From Nitrospira sp. (GTDB lineage: Bacteria; Nitrospirota; Nitrospiria; Nitrospirales; Nitrospiraceae): 52,703 nucleotides of DNA. A program made the translations under genes and the position numbers. The stretch is from NCBI GenBank assembly GCA_029881435.1, contig JAOUMR010000014.1:1-52703 (forward strand), written 5' to 3'. The notes under the pieces were generated by a model. The model saw only the letters and a program-made list of their open reading frames with translations, ran no database searches and was not told where the DNA came from. Positions 17,487 to 25,645 of this stretch are shown piece by piece (position 1 is the first letter of the stretch; every line of letters starts with the position of its first letter).

Positions 17487-18161
17487 GTGCCGACGACGGA
17501 TGCCGACACAACATTCCGATTCCTGGGATGCAGCGAAATTCAAGAGATTCTTGGGAAACAGGCTGTGGACGAACGCCAGTTGGCGGAGTTGCTGGAAGAG
17601 GTCCCGCTCGACTCGGTGTATTACCATACACACAGCTATTTTCTTCGGAGCCGGTTCATCGAGCGCACCTATCCGAACGACTTTGCGCAATGGGTGGCCC
17701 AGCAGCTCCAGGATCATGTGCTCGCTGAACGACTGTCCGTGGTGGATCCATTCGATTTTCAGAGTTTGGAGGCGCTTCGGGAAGAATTGATCTCCCTGAT
17801 CGACGACCATCTATCCGGTATGAGGACGGTCCCGCGCGCAACGTTCGGGACGCCGTTCTACTTCAACCGATCGCGCATCTTGGAAGTGCCCACCGGGATA
17901 GAAGTGCAGACGCTTCGCGAGTTTCGTGATGCGATTTCGGACGTTGATTCCAGCGCCATTTATTTTCACGTATTCGAGGCGCATCTGCGGTTGCAGCGCG
18001 AAGAGAACGACTTTTCTGCCTGGTTCAGAGGCAGCCTGAAGCTGCCGGATCTGGCCGATCGAATGAAAGCATTGAACCCCTATCTTGGCAGTTTGGAACG
18101 ACTGCGGTCGAACATGCTCACCATGTGTGATGAGCAGTTGGCGAAATCAGGTCGGGGATAA
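17487..18161 (+). CDS. DUF5752-like protein of unknown function
   Basis: A 224-residue protein. The GTG at 17487 is chosen because AAGGAGG lies at 17476-17482; an in-frame ATG at 17460 lacks a site. It appears to be an all-helical soluble protein with conserved-looking His/Tyr clusters (SVYYHTHSYFLR and SSAIYFHVFEAHLRL), which form an internal repeat: two halves each with an acidic helix, then YxHxxxxxLR. It matches my recollection of the DUF5752 family, often found beside trehalose genes, but this was not searched. The doubled His motif could bind metal or sugar phosphate (inference). It lies between GH15 and TreS in a tight operon. Confidence 0.75.
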   Translation: MPTTDADTTFRFLGCSEIQEILGKQAVDERQLAELLEEVPLDSVYYHTHSYFLRSRFIERTYPNDFAQWVAQQLQDHVLAERLSVVDPFDFQSLEALREELISLIDDHLSGMRTVPRATFGTPFYFNRSRILEVPTGIEVQTLREFRDAISDVDSSAIYFHVFEAHLRLQREENDFSAWFRGSLKLPDLADRMKALNPYLGSLERLRSNMLTMCDEQLAKSGRG

Positions 18162-18179
18162 GGAGTAGGTGATCGAAGT

Positions 18180-19859
18180 ATGTTGAGAGCAGATCCCCTC
18201 TGGTACAAAGATGCGGTATTTTACGAGATCCACGTGAAAGCCTTTGCCGACGGTAATGGGGACGGCATCGGTGATTTCCAGGGCTTGATTGGGAAACTAG
18301 ACTACCTCCAGTGGCTCGGTGTGGATTGCCTCTGGCTGCTCCCCTTTTATCCTTCGCCGTTGCGGGACGATGGGTATGATGTGGCCGATTTTCGCAGTGT
18401 GGCTGAACAATACGGCACGACAGAAGATGTACGCCGTTTCCTGGACGAAGCGCACCGGCGAGGGATGCGTGTCATCGTCGATTTGGTGTTGAATCACACC
18501 TCCGACCAGCATCCGTGGTTTCAGGAAGCACGGCAGTCGCCGCAATCGCTTAAGCGCCACTTCTATGTCTGGAGCGACAACGATCGTAAGTACGGCAAAG
18601 CTCGAATCATCTTTATCGATACCGAAAAATCAAATTGGACATGGGATTCGGAGGCGAAAGCGTTCTACTGGCACCGATTCTTCAGCCATCAGCCGGATTT
18701 GAATTATGACAATCCAGAAGTCCGGCAAGCCATGCTCGATACGATGGTGTTTTGGCTTGACCAGGGACTGGATGGATTCCGCTGCGATGCGGTGCCGTAC
18801 TTATTTGAGCGTGAGAGCACGATTTGTGAGAATTTGCCCGAGACGCACGACTATTTGAAGGACATTCGTCGTCGTCTCGATGAGACGTATCAAGAGCGCA
18901 TTCTGCTGGCCGAAGCAAATCAATGGCCGTCCGATGTGCGGCCCTATTTTGGAAACGGCGATGAATTTCATATGGCCTTTCACTTTCCGCTTATGCCGAG
19001 ACTCTATATGGGCGTACGGAGTGAAACGCGCGATCCGATCGTCGACATGTTTACCCATACGCCGGAGATCCCACCGAATTGCCAGTGGTGCCTCTTTCTC
19101 CGCAATCACGACGAGCTGACGCTTGAGATGTGTTCCGGTGAAGAACGGGACTACATGTATTACACGTATGGTCGTGATCCGAAGATGAGGCGAAATATCG
19201 GCATTGCACGGCGGCTCGCCCCGCTCTTGGATAACGACCGGCGCAAGATCGAGCTGCTCAATAGTCTGGTCTTCACGATGCCGGGCAGCCCGATTATTTA
19301 TTACGGGGACGAAATCGGCATGGGAGACAACATCCAACTGAAGGACCGTGACGGCGTGCGGACTCCGATGCAGTGGACAATGGATCGGAACGCGGGGTTT
19401 TCTCCTTGTGACCCGGCCCAACTCTATCTGCCGGTTGTGGCAGATGCCTTGTATGGGTATCAAGTGGTCAACGTCGAGTCGCAGAAGGAGGCGCCGCATT
19501 CGCTCCTCCATTGGATGAAACGGATGATCGCGGTCCGCAAGCGATTCCCGACGTTTGGACGAGGAACGATTACCTTTCTACGTCCGGCCAACGGGAAGGT
19601 GCTGGCCTATGTGAGACGGCACGAGAACATTGCGCTGCTGCTCGTCCATAATCTGGCCGGGTCTGCACAGTCGGCGGAGCTGGATCTCAAAGAATTCGCC
19701 GGCTCCATGCCGATTGAACTGTTGGGCGAGTCGCAGTTTCCTCAGGTGACCGATCGTCCTTATGCACTGACGCTGGCCCCTTACGGGTATTACTGGTTGA
19801 ATCTCAAACCGGAACATGCGGGGATGGAACCCTATGGAATCGAACTGACGGCGCTGTAA
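18180..19859 (+). CDS. treS: Trehalose synthase (maltose-trehalose isomerase)
   Basis: A 559-residue GH13_16 enzyme that interconverts maltose and trehalose. It opens with [20 protein letters not shown] and contains [18 protein letters not shown]. The catalytic residues are D203 ([10 protein letters not shown]), E245 (LLAEANQWP) and D311 ([12 protein letters not shown]). The TreS-specific stretch [19 protein letters not shown] is present. It lacks the C-terminal maltokinase domain found fused in some bacteria; the kinase is the separate gene at 14030. It lies 18 bases after the DUF5752 gene, with AAGGAG somewhat far upstream. Together with mak and glgE it forms the trehalose-to-glucan route. 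Confidence 0.95.
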   Translation: MLRADPLWYKDAVFYEIHVKAFADGNGDGIGDFQGLIGKLDYLQWLGVDCLWLLPFYPSPLRDDGYDVADFRSVAEQYGTTEDVRRFLDEAHRRGMRVIVDLVLNHTSDQHPWFQEARQSPQSLKRHFYVWSDNDRKYGKARIIFIDTEKSNWTWDSEAKAFYWHRFFSHQPDLNYDNPEVRQAMLDTMVFWLDQGLDGFRCDAVPYLFERESTICENLPETHDYLKDIRRRLDETYQERILLAEANQWPSDVRPYFGNGDEFHMAFHFPLMPRLYMGVRSETRDPIVDMFTHTPEIPPNCQWCLFLRNHDELTLEMCSGEERDYMYYTYGRDPKMRRNIGIARRLAPLLDNDRRKIELLNSLVFTMPGSPIIYYGDEIGMGDNIQLKDRDGVRTPMQWTMDRNAGFSPCDPAQLYLPVVADALYGYQVVNVESQKEAPHSLLHWMKRMIAVRKRFPTFGRGTITFLRPANGKVLAYVRRHENIALLLVHNLAGSAQSAELDLKEFAGSMPIELLGESQFPQVTDRPYALTLAPYGYYWLNLKPEHAGMEPYGIELTAL

Positions 19860-20026
19860 CAGGGTGTCTGAAAAGCGCATCGTTTGAGTGGCCAATAGGG
19901 TGTGGTCCCGGTGTGTCAGGAGTGACGTGCAGAGGGCTGCCGTGTTTACAGAGTTGTTCTGTAGCCGGGAGGACCATTGCGGACGTCGATGACGATGGAT
20001 GCTGAATTGACGAGGGAGCACGGTTG

Positions 20027-21226
20027 ATGATCAGAGAATTGGAACAATATCGCGAGGTGGCTCCAAAGGGGACCATCGACTTCTTATATCGATTGAGTGA
20101 TCTCGTGCAGGATAAGAGATTTCTCCATATCAGCGCCGTACGCTACGGCGGTGGGATGGTCGAAATCTTGCGCCGGATCGTTCCCATCATGAAAGCCATG
20201 GGAATCGAGGCACGCTGGGAAGTCATCGCCGGCACGCAGGAGTTCACCGATGTTACGCGCCGGATCACCGACGGCCTACAAGGACGCGAGGAAACCATTA
20301 CCAACGAGATGTACCAGACGTATCTGGACGTCAACGCCAGAAATGCCAAGGTCTTGAATCTTGATGCCGATCTCGTCTTTGTTCACGACCCGCAGCCTGC
20401 TGCGCTCGTCGACCATCGTAAAGGTGGCAAGTGGGTCTGGCGTTGCCACCTCGATGCCGGCCTGCCTCATCGACCGGTATGGAGTCTGTTTCGTCGGCAT
20501 GTGTTGAAATATGACGCGGCTGTCTTTTCGCTGCCTGGATTTGCTCAGCGGTTGCCTATCCCGAAGTTTTTGCTCTATCCCTCAATCGATCCATTGACGG
20601 AAAAGAACCGGGAACTCTCCCGCGCCGAGATTACGCAGGTACTCGATCAATTCGGAATCGCCCGAGGGAAACCGATACTTCTGCAAGTGGCGAGTTTTGA
20701 CCGGTTCAAGGACCAGATCGGCACGATTCGCGCCTATCGGATGGCCAAAAAACACCACCATTGTCAGCTCGTCTTGGCCGGCAGCGGTGTGGCGCATGAT
20801 CCGGAAGGTGAGGCCGTGCTGGCTGAGGTGCAGCAGGCGGCGGAAAATGATCCGGACATCCATATTCTCCAGTTGCCGCCGGAGGCCGACCGGGAAATCA
20901 ACGCGCTGCAGCGAGGCGCCACGATCGTGGTCCAAAAGGCGCTCAAGGAAGGGTTCGGTGTGTCTGTGTCTGAAGCGATGTGGAAGGGAAAGCCGGTGAT
21001 CGGGGGAACCGCCGGCGGGGTGTCCACTCAGATCGTGGACGAGGCGACCGGATTCATCGTCCATTCCGTGGAGGGGGCGGCCTTCCGAATCCGCTATCTC
21101 CTGAGCAATCCCAGCGTGATGAGCCGGATGGGTGCGATGGCGAAGGAGCATGTCAGGAGAAACTTCCTGATTACGAGACATTTGAGCGACTATTTCACAA
21201 TCCTGAAAATCCTCAGCTCCGAGTAG
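20027..21226 (+). CDS. treT: Trehalose glycosyltransferring synthase-like GT4 enzyme
   Basis: A 399-residue GT-B glycosyltransferase. The ATG at 20027 follows GAGGGAG; a TTG directly before it is less likely. TreT enzymes make trehalose from a nucleotide-activated glucose and free glucose. Supporting stretches are ISAVRYGGGMVEILRRIVP, ARWEVIAGTQEF, VFVHDPQPAALVDHRK and WVWRCHLDAG, all in the TreT pattern, then the retaining-enzyme signature KEGFGVSVSEAMWKGKPVIG with the Glu-x7-Glu spacing. A 167-base gap after treS may hold another promoter. The donor could be the ADP-glucose made by GlgC. Activity in the reverse direction is also known for this family. Confidence 0.85.
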   Translation: MIRELEQYREVAPKGTIDFLYRLSDLVQDKRFLHISAVRYGGGMVEILRRIVPIMKAMGIEARWEVIAGTQEFTDVTRRITDGLQGREETITNEMYQTYLDVNARNAKVLNLDADLVFVHDPQPAALVDHRKGGKWVWRCHLDAGLPHRPVWSLFRRHVLKYDAAVFSLPGFAQRLPIPKFLLYPSIDPLTEKNRELSRAEITQVLDQFGIARGKPILLQVASFDRFKDQIGTIRAYRMAKKHHHCQLVLAGSGVAHDPEGEAVLAEVQQAAENDPDIHILQLPPEADREINALQRGATIVVQKALKEGFGVSVSEAMWKGKPVIGGTAGGVSTQIVDEATGFIVHSVEGAAFRIRYLLSNPSVMSRMGAMAKEHVRRNFLITRHLSDYFTILKILSSE

Positions 21227-21276
21227 CTCTGCTCGTCGTCTGAGAACATTGTTTATGTTCTGTGGAGGGTGCATCG

Positions 21277-22545
21277 GTGGAAGACTCGTTTCTTCCGGAG
21301 TCGGCCCGCATATGGCTGGAAGGCGCGGAACCGGTCGATCTCGTTATCGGTCTGCTCACGTTCAACGATACGACGACGGCGCCGTCGCTTGTACGCGCGA
21401 TGATTGAGGGCTGTGCCCGTTCCCTTCCGCAGCAACGCATCCTCGTGGTCAACTGTGATGCCGGCTCGCAGGATGGGACGACCCAGGCCATTGAGCAAAG
21501 TGTCGGCGACAAGGCACGCCTCTTGACCATCCCTCATGCTGTTCTGGGCTCGTCCTACAAGCTGGTATCGGAGTCCGGCGTGCCAGGACGTGAATCCGCC
21601 TTCCGCATTCTCGCCACTGTAACGGACAAGCTCAACGCGGCTGCCTGCGTGGTCGTGGACGGGAACGTGAAATCGGTGGACGAGCACTGGTCGCAGCTTC
21701 TTGTCGATCCGATTGTCGAGAAAGGGGTCGATTGTGTCCTGCCCTGGTTCCTGCGCAATCGGTACGAAGGGACACTGACGAATACCCTGCTCGCGCCGTT
21801 GACCACCGCCCTCTACGGGAAACGCATCCCCTATCACTTGGGGGGCGCGTATGCCTTTTCGGCCAACATGATTCGTTCGACGTTATTGCCGCAGCCGTGG
21901 GGCGAAGAGATCGCGCGCCATGGAATCGACGGATGGGTCATGACGCTGGCGGTTGCCGAATCGCTTCAGATATGCCGCGCTGCGCTTGGACCGCGTCTGC
22001 AGCAGGTCAAGCCGATGGGCGAGTTATCCGACCTGGTGGCTCAGTCTGTCGGCTGTCTTTTTTATCTGATGGAGCGTTACCAGGAGAAGTGGGAGACTGT
22101 AAAGGGCTCGGCGCCCATCCCTACGGTCGGCCCTCCAATGGGAATGGGAGCAGCGACCGGAGCCATCAACGTGGAGCGAATGGTCAACGGATTTCGCCAA
22201 GGGCTTCGTGATTTGCTTCCGGTGTGGCAGATCATTCTGCCCGCCGAGACATTTCAACAGGTTCTGGAGCTCGGTGTTGAAGACACGGACGGCTTTCGTT
22301 TTTCTCCCAGCCTATGGGTCCAAGTCGTCTACGACTTCGCTCTGGCCTATCATGAGCGTCTGTTGCACCGTGAACATCTCCTGAAGGCCTTGACGCCCCT
22401 ATATCTTGGATATACGGCGTCGTTTGTGAGTGGAACGCGCGCGCAGGGTGTCGAGCAGGTTGAGCGTGAACTTGCGCGCCTGAACGATCACTTCGAGACG
22501 ATGAAACCGTATCTGGTTCAGCGATGGAGGTGGCACGATGAATGA
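21277..22545 (+). CDS. GT81-like glycosyltransferase (glucosylglycerate-type candidate)
   Basis: A 422-residue protein. The GTG at 21277 has GGAGGGT six bases upstream and is preferred over an earlier GTG at 21262. The N-terminal half is a GT-A fold: LVIGLLTFNDTTTAPSLVRA, ILVVNCDAGSQDGTTQAIEQ and LNAAACVVVDGNVKSVDEHW, where VVDGN sits at the usual metal-binding DxD position. The HLGGAYAFS and GIDGWVMTL stretches resemble the acceptor region of glucosyl-3-phosphoglycerate and glucosylglycerate synthases. Such enzymes make compatible solutes, which fits the neighbours. Donor and acceptor are inferred, not shown. The gene overlaps the next by eight bases. Confidence 0.7.
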   Translation: MEDSFLPESARIWLEGAEPVDLVIGLLTFNDTTTAPSLVRAMIEGCARSLPQQRILVVNCDAGSQDGTTQAIEQSVGDKARLLTIPHAVLGSSYKLVSESGVPGRESAFRILATVTDKLNAAACVVVDGNVKSVDEHWSQLLVDPIVEKGVDCVLPWFLRNRYEGTLTNTLLAPLTTALYGKRIPYHLGGAYAFSANMIRSTLLPQPWGEEIARHGIDGWVMTLAVAESLQICRAALGPRLQQVKPMGELSDLVAQSVGCLFYLMERYQEKWETVKGSAPIPTVGPPMGMGAATGAINVERMVNGFRQGLRDLLPVWQIILPAETFQQVLELGVEDTDGFRFSPSLWVQVVYDFALAYHERLLHREHLLKALTPLYLGYTASFVSGTRAQGVEQVERELARLNDHFETMKPYLVQRWRWHDE

Positions 22546-23245
22546 CCTATGGGGCGATGCCATGATGGCGGCCTTCCAAGACATGATGAAACGGGTGGCC
22601 GTTTTCCTGCCGAAGCTGCTGGCCTTGTTCAGTTTCATTCTGCTCGGCATCATACTCGCGTGGGTGCTCAAGCTCGCTCTTCAGCGGCTGCTCCAGGCTG
22701 TGCGGGTCGATGTGTTGAGTGAGCGGTGGGGGGTCCAGGCAACGCTGGCCAAATCGGGGTTCAAACAACCGCTTTCACAGATCGTGGGCCGTCTAGCTTT
22801 TTGGATGGTGTTCGTCCTCTTTGTATTTATGGGAGTCGATGCGCTAGATCTCCCTGCGACGGCCGCCCTGATGGGCCACCTGTTGGGATTTTTCCCGAGT
22901 CTCGTGACGGCCAGTCTCTTGCTTTTGGTCGGCGTCCTGCTGGGGAACTTCCTTGGCGAGGCGACTTTGATCGCGATGGTGAACGCGCAGATCCATGAAG
23001 CGCGGCTTATCGCTAACTGCGTCCGGTGGGGGGTTTTCCTATTCACCATTTCAATGGTGCTGACCCAACTGGGGATCGCTAAGGAAGTTGTCGTGTCGGC
23101 CTTCTCCATCATCCTTGGGGGCGTCGTGCTGGCGCTGTCAATTGCCATCGGCCTGGGCGGGCGGAACATTGCGCGCGATGCGCTGGAGCGGCGGTGGCGG
23201 AAGGCGAAGGACAAGGAAGAGCGAGACGAAATGGCGCATTTATAG
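22538..23245 (+). CDS. Small mechanosensitive-channel-like membrane protein
   Basis: A 235-residue protein with about five hydrophobic segments, in the pattern of the conserved TM-helix domain of MscS-related proteins (LPKLLALFSFILLGIILAWV; FSIILGGVVLALSIAIGLGG). The last segment ends in GLGGRNIARDALERRWR, similar to the pore-lining helix and following region of MscS relatives. The large cytoplasmic beta-domain of MscS is missing. It overlaps the preceding solute-synthesis gene by eight bases, so the two are coupled. A channel releasing solute after osmotic downshift would complement the trehalose genes (inference). Confidence 0.75.
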   Translation: MNDLWGDAMMAAFQDMMKRVAVFLPKLLALFSFILLGIILAWVLKLALQRLLQAVRVDVLSERWGVQATLAKSGFKQPLSQIVGRLAFWMVFVLFVFMGVDALDLPATAALMGHLLGFFPSLVTASLLLLVGVLLGNFLGEATLIAMVNAQIHEARLIANCVRWGVFLFTISMVLTQLGIAKEVVVSAFSIILGGVVLALSIAIGLGGRNIARDALERRWRKAKDKEERDEMAHL

Positions 23246-23334
23246 ACCGGAGGCCGCGCTGGAGGTCAGACGTGACAACCGGTTCAACTCAGGACAACAC
23301 GAAGCCATGCAGGGATGAAAGTGAAGGCTTAGCG

Positions 23335-23410
23335 TGGTGCGCCCGACAGGACTTGAACCTGTAACCTTCTGATCCGTAGTCAGATGCTCTATCCATTGAG
23401 CTACGGGCGC
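23335..23410 (-). tRNA. tRNA-Arg(ACG)
   Basis: The minus strand folds as a full cloverleaf: acceptor GCGCCCG pairs with CGGGCGC, D-arm GCTC/GAGC, anticodon arm TCTGA/TCAGA around loop CTACGGA with anticodon ACG, and T-arm ACAGG/CCTGT around TTCAAGT. The discriminator is A and CCA is encoded (23335-23337). ACG reads CGU and, after inosine modification, CGC/CGA. Confidence 0.97.
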
Positions 23411-23423
23411 AAGCTGAAGAATG

Positions 23424-23498
23424 ACTGAGGTTTGAGTGCTGGACTCCGAGCCGGAGGATGAACCTGGTGGTCGGCTCAAACCCGCACTCTCTCTCAGT
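23424..23498. repeat. Imperfect inverted repeat upstream of tRNA-Arg
   Basis: ACTGAG at 23424-23429 and CTCAGT at 23493-23498 are inverted. Inside them GGTTTGAGTGC is answered imperfectly by GCTCAAACCCGCACTC. The ACTGAG/CTCAGT ends recall the inverted repeat at 30212-30261, so this may be a divergent member of the same dispersed family. Confidence 0.35.
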
Positions 23499-23596
23499 AC
23501 TGACCGGAAGCAGCTGTTATACAGTTCTCGAAGAGAGGGGGTCAAGTGAGGAATAATGGGGAAGTGCGGATTCGAGATGCGGCGGCGGTCAATCAG

Positions 23597-23962
23597 TTAG
23601 AGGATGCTCGTACTTGCCTCGTTGGAGAAGGGACTTTCGGTCCCATCCGAATTATATGCAGTGACGACGAAGAAATAGGTGGCGCCCGATTCCAGACCAG
23701 TAACGGCGTAACTCGTCACATCCATGGGTATGGCCGCAATCGGCGCACCATACACACCTGATGATGTTGCCTGATAGATCTTGTATCCGGCAACATCCAG
23801 TCCGGCACTCGCATTCCACGAAAGTGTGGCAGTTGTATTGGAAACCGTGTCCATTTCACCGGTTGGGGAGGAGTCGGGAGACGCGCAGGCCGTAGCGACG
23901 AGCAGAACAAAAGAGATCTGAAGCAAGTGGTAAGACCTGATCATCCATTTCGATGGCTCCAT
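23597..23962 (-). CDS. Fibronectin type III domain lipoprotein
   Basis: A 121-residue protein. The start at 23962 is selected by AGGAG six bases upstream. The signal peptide (LLQISFVLLVATACAS) ends in a lipobox with Cys at about residue 27. The mature part is a single fibronectin III domain: TATLSWNAS, VAGYKIYQATSSGVYGAP, then TSYAVTGLESGATYFFVVTA and SPFSNEAS, which cover the canonical strands. Such domains bind proteins or polysaccharides at the cell surface. A decayed relative lies about 330 bases upstream of it (24290-24490, same strand). No enzymatic domain is attached. Confidence 0.85.
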   Translation of the reverse strand: MEPSKWMIRSYHLLQISFVLLVATACASPDSSPTGEMDTVSNTTATLSWNASAGLDVAGYKIYQATSSGVYGAPIAAIPMDVTSYAVTGLESGATYFFVVTAYNSDGTESPFSNEASTSIL

Positions 23963-24289
23963 ATCGAACTCCTGGGTTGTGTAGTTCGTATAGAGAGCTA
24001 TTGGCAAAGCTTGTGCCGATGTCAGGACGCCTGGAAATTCGTGCAAAAGTCTGCGGAAACATGAAGAATCGGAGTGGAATGCAAACAGCGATCTCGGCTG
24101 TAGGCTTCAAGGTGCGCAGTCACAGAATCGTACGACTAGGTCAAAATTTGTCCATTGATTGTAGAGGTGCCCCCGATAGGACTTGAAGGATTTAATTGTA
24201 CGGTTTTTGGGAAGAGGGGGTAGCGCGCTACGTTGAAACAGTTAAGAGTTCACGAGGTATCCGATTCAAGACTCACTGCGTGAGGAAGG
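23963..24289. other. Gap with a tRNA remnant and no gene
   Basis: No supported coding sequence. The only recognisable content is the tRNA 3'-end fragment at 24166-24187. Base composition drops in GC toward the middle of the gap. Confidence 0.4.
24166..24187 (-). pseudogene. Remnant of a tRNA 3' end
   Basis: Read on the minus strand, TTCAAGTCCTAT then CGGGGGCACC look like a T-loop, the 3' half of the T-stem, acceptor strand, discriminator and two bases of CCA. The 5' T-stem strand no longer pairs, and no other arms exist. The acceptor sequence differs from the intact tRNA-Arg at one position, so it could be a decayed duplicate or a scar of an element that had integrated at a different tRNA. 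Confidence 0.45.
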
Positions 24290-24490
24290 CTAGAAGATGC
24301 TCTTGCTCACTTCGTTTGAGTAAGCACTTTCACTTCCTGCCACATCATATGCGGTGATGACAAAGACTACGTTGTGCGAGTCTCCAAGCCTTTGACGATG
24401 CAGTCTGTGGCGGTCTTAGGCACGGTGACAAGTGGTGCCCCGTAAGTCCCTGATGCACTAGCTCCTACGACATGGTGCGTAATTGTTCGG
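24290..24490 (-). pseudogene. Frameshifted fibronectin III gene remnant
   Basis: Minus-strand translation gives ASASGTYGAPLVTVPKTATD and IVKGLETRTT, then a frame change, then VVFVITAYDVAGSESAYSNE and a stop at 24290-24292. These align with the intact gene at 23597 (SSGVYGAPI, VTGLESGATYFFVVTAYNSD). The frame break falls exactly between the GLE and VVFVITAY segments. No N-terminal part or signal is recognisable upstream. It is a decayed paralogue, probably from a tandem duplication. Confidence 0.75.
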
Positions 24491-24494
24491 GCTC

Positions 24495-24513
24495 CCTGGT
24501 TTTATGAACCAGG
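24495..24513. other. Small hairpin at edge of decayed gene
   Basis: CCTGGTT (24495-24501) and AACCAGG (24507-24513) form a 7-bp stem with a 5-base loop. It has no T-tract on either side, and the function is unclear. Confidence 0.3.
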
Positions 24514-24568
24514 TCCGCACAGTTCCGAGGTTGCGAGAGAAGAGTGTTTTTGCAGGGATATCGAACGA

Positions 24569-24600
24569 CTTGGGGGCTCTCAATACAGAAAGCCCCCAAG
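24569..24600 (-). terminator. Hairpin after small secreted peptide gene
   Basis: CTTGGGGGCT and AGCCCCCAAG are perfect 10-bp arms around a 12-base loop. The element lies 56 bases beyond the stop of the minus-strand gene at 24657-24809, with a modest T-rich stretch following in that direction. It is probably that gene's terminator. Confidence 0.55.
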
Positions 24601-24656
24601 CTGACTTGGTTTCGAAATCAGGCAAGGCTTAGAAGGCTCTTGCCTAGCGGCGTCCT

Positions 24657-24809
24657 TCAGTGGCCGCCCTTCTTCTCGTCCTTCTTATCATCGCCGTAGA
24701 GGACATATCCGCCCTTCTTGTCTTCCTTTTTGTCTTCGCCCGCGAAGGCTGGGGCGCTAAAACTTATTGCGACTGCTACTGCCATCACTGCCATCAACAT
24801 GCGCCTCAT
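24657..24809 (-). CDS. Small secreted Lys/Asp-rich peptide
   Basis: A 50-residue preprotein; the frame extends upstream, but the ATG at 24809 has AGGGGG eight bases before it and starts a clean signal peptide (MLMAVMAVAVAISFSAPAFA). The predicted mature peptide is only about 26 residues, with two similar charged blocks (GEDKKEDKKGG and GDDKKDEKKGG) flanking YVLY. It is very hydrophilic and could bind metal or anionic surfaces. No family function is known to me. A sigma54-type promoter lies upstream and a hairpin downstream, so it is probably expressed as a single-gene unit. Confidence 0.7.
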   Translation of the reverse strand: MRRMLMAVMAVAVAISFSAPAFAGEDKKEDKKGGYVLYGDDKKDEKKGGH

Positions 24810-24879
24810 TATGAAAACCCCCTGTAAGAAGTTTATAAAAAAGTATGGGCCACCCCTTTGGCACTTGATCGGTACAAGC

Positions 24880-24895
24880 AGCAAGGGTAGTGCCA
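24880..24895 (-). promoter_or_regulatory. Candidate sigma54 promoter
   Basis: The minus strand reads TGGCACTACCCTTGCT, which matches the -24/-12 consensus at all fixed positions but one and has the exact GG-N10-GC spacing. The expected start is near 24870, giving a leader of about 60 bases before the small secreted peptide gene. A sigma54-dependent activator is encoded at 31067-32431, though no link is shown. Confidence 0.55.
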
Positions 24896-25117
24896 CGACT
24901 GTTCCAGTTGCAAGATGAAAAGCAGAGGTTTAGCAATCAGTGGGTGACAAAACGTGTCTCTTGAAAGCGCGAAAGATTTTTCCCACGTGACGCTTCGATT
25001 CCGCGGGCGGAGCGACTCTACTGAGTGCTGCCTTCTCAATCACGCTTCTTGCGGGTTGTGCGGGCCTTTTCTTGGAATTCTTTGCGCGGCAAACCCTTCT
25101 GTCCTACAGTGATCTCT

Positions 25118-25645
25118 ATGCGAATCCAGGATCCGTTAGCCCGTCGCGAGAGTATTGTGGCTTGCCCAAAGTGTAGTTTTGAGCAGGAAGATGGACCGGA
25201 GTGTCATCGTTGCGGGATCATCTTTGCGAAGTTCAAGTCATCGACGAAGTCCGTTCCCGAGACAGGGAGCGGCCCCGTTCTTGATAAGTCTCAGCCAAAA
25301 ACATCTGGATTATTGGCCAGGGTGCTTCAAGTTCTGCCGTGGCTCTCGCTCGCGACTACCGTGGGTGTGCTGCTCTTGATCCTTCAGCAAACCTCGCCAG
25401 TGCCGATCCAGGCTGATCCTCAGGCCGCACAACGACTGACTGACAAAATTGCTCACTTGCAGATGGCGATGCAGGCCAGCATGCCCCATACGCTGACGCT
25501 CGACGAATCAGAGCTCAATCAGTGGATGCGAGAGAATTTGGCCATCGCTTCTGCGCATCAAGCCCAGCAGGCCGGCATCCCATTCTCGGCCGGGCATGAG
25601 CCCACGGTCCAAGAGGTGCAGTCTGCACTGAAGGACGTGGTATGA
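25118..25645 (+). CDS. Zinc-ribbon membrane protein, first part of a probable split gene
   Basis: A 175-residue protein. The start at 25118 (RIQDPLARRE) is preferred to an ATG at 25025, whose extra residues look non-coding; no strong ribosome-binding site is seen. CPKC near residue 17 and CHRCGIIFAKF near residue 30 form a zinc ribbon. One membrane helix follows (VLPWLSLATTVGVLLLILQQ), then a soluble part with LTLDESELNQWMRENLA. That motif normally opens a beta-rich domain whose continuation appears in the next gene in another frame. The stop overlaps that gene by four bases. Confidence 0.65.
   Translation: MRIQDPLARRESIVACPKCSFEQEDGPECHRCGIIFAKFKSSTKSVPETGSGPVLDKSQPKTSGLLARVLQVLPWLSLATTVGVLLLILQQTSPVPIQADPQAAQRLTDKIAHLQMAMQASMPHTLTLDESELNQWMRENLAIASAHQAQQAGIPFSAGHEPTVQEVQSALKDVV

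Noticed and set aside
18801-19511. Minus-strand frame opposite treS
   Set aside because: It covers TreS catalytic segments in the forward frame and has no own start signals.
23335-24187. tRNA-Arg and tRNA fragment as ends of one genomic island
   Set aside because: The fragment lies on the 5' side of the intact tRNA with the wrong geometry for a standard 3'-end integration, and the acceptor stems differ.
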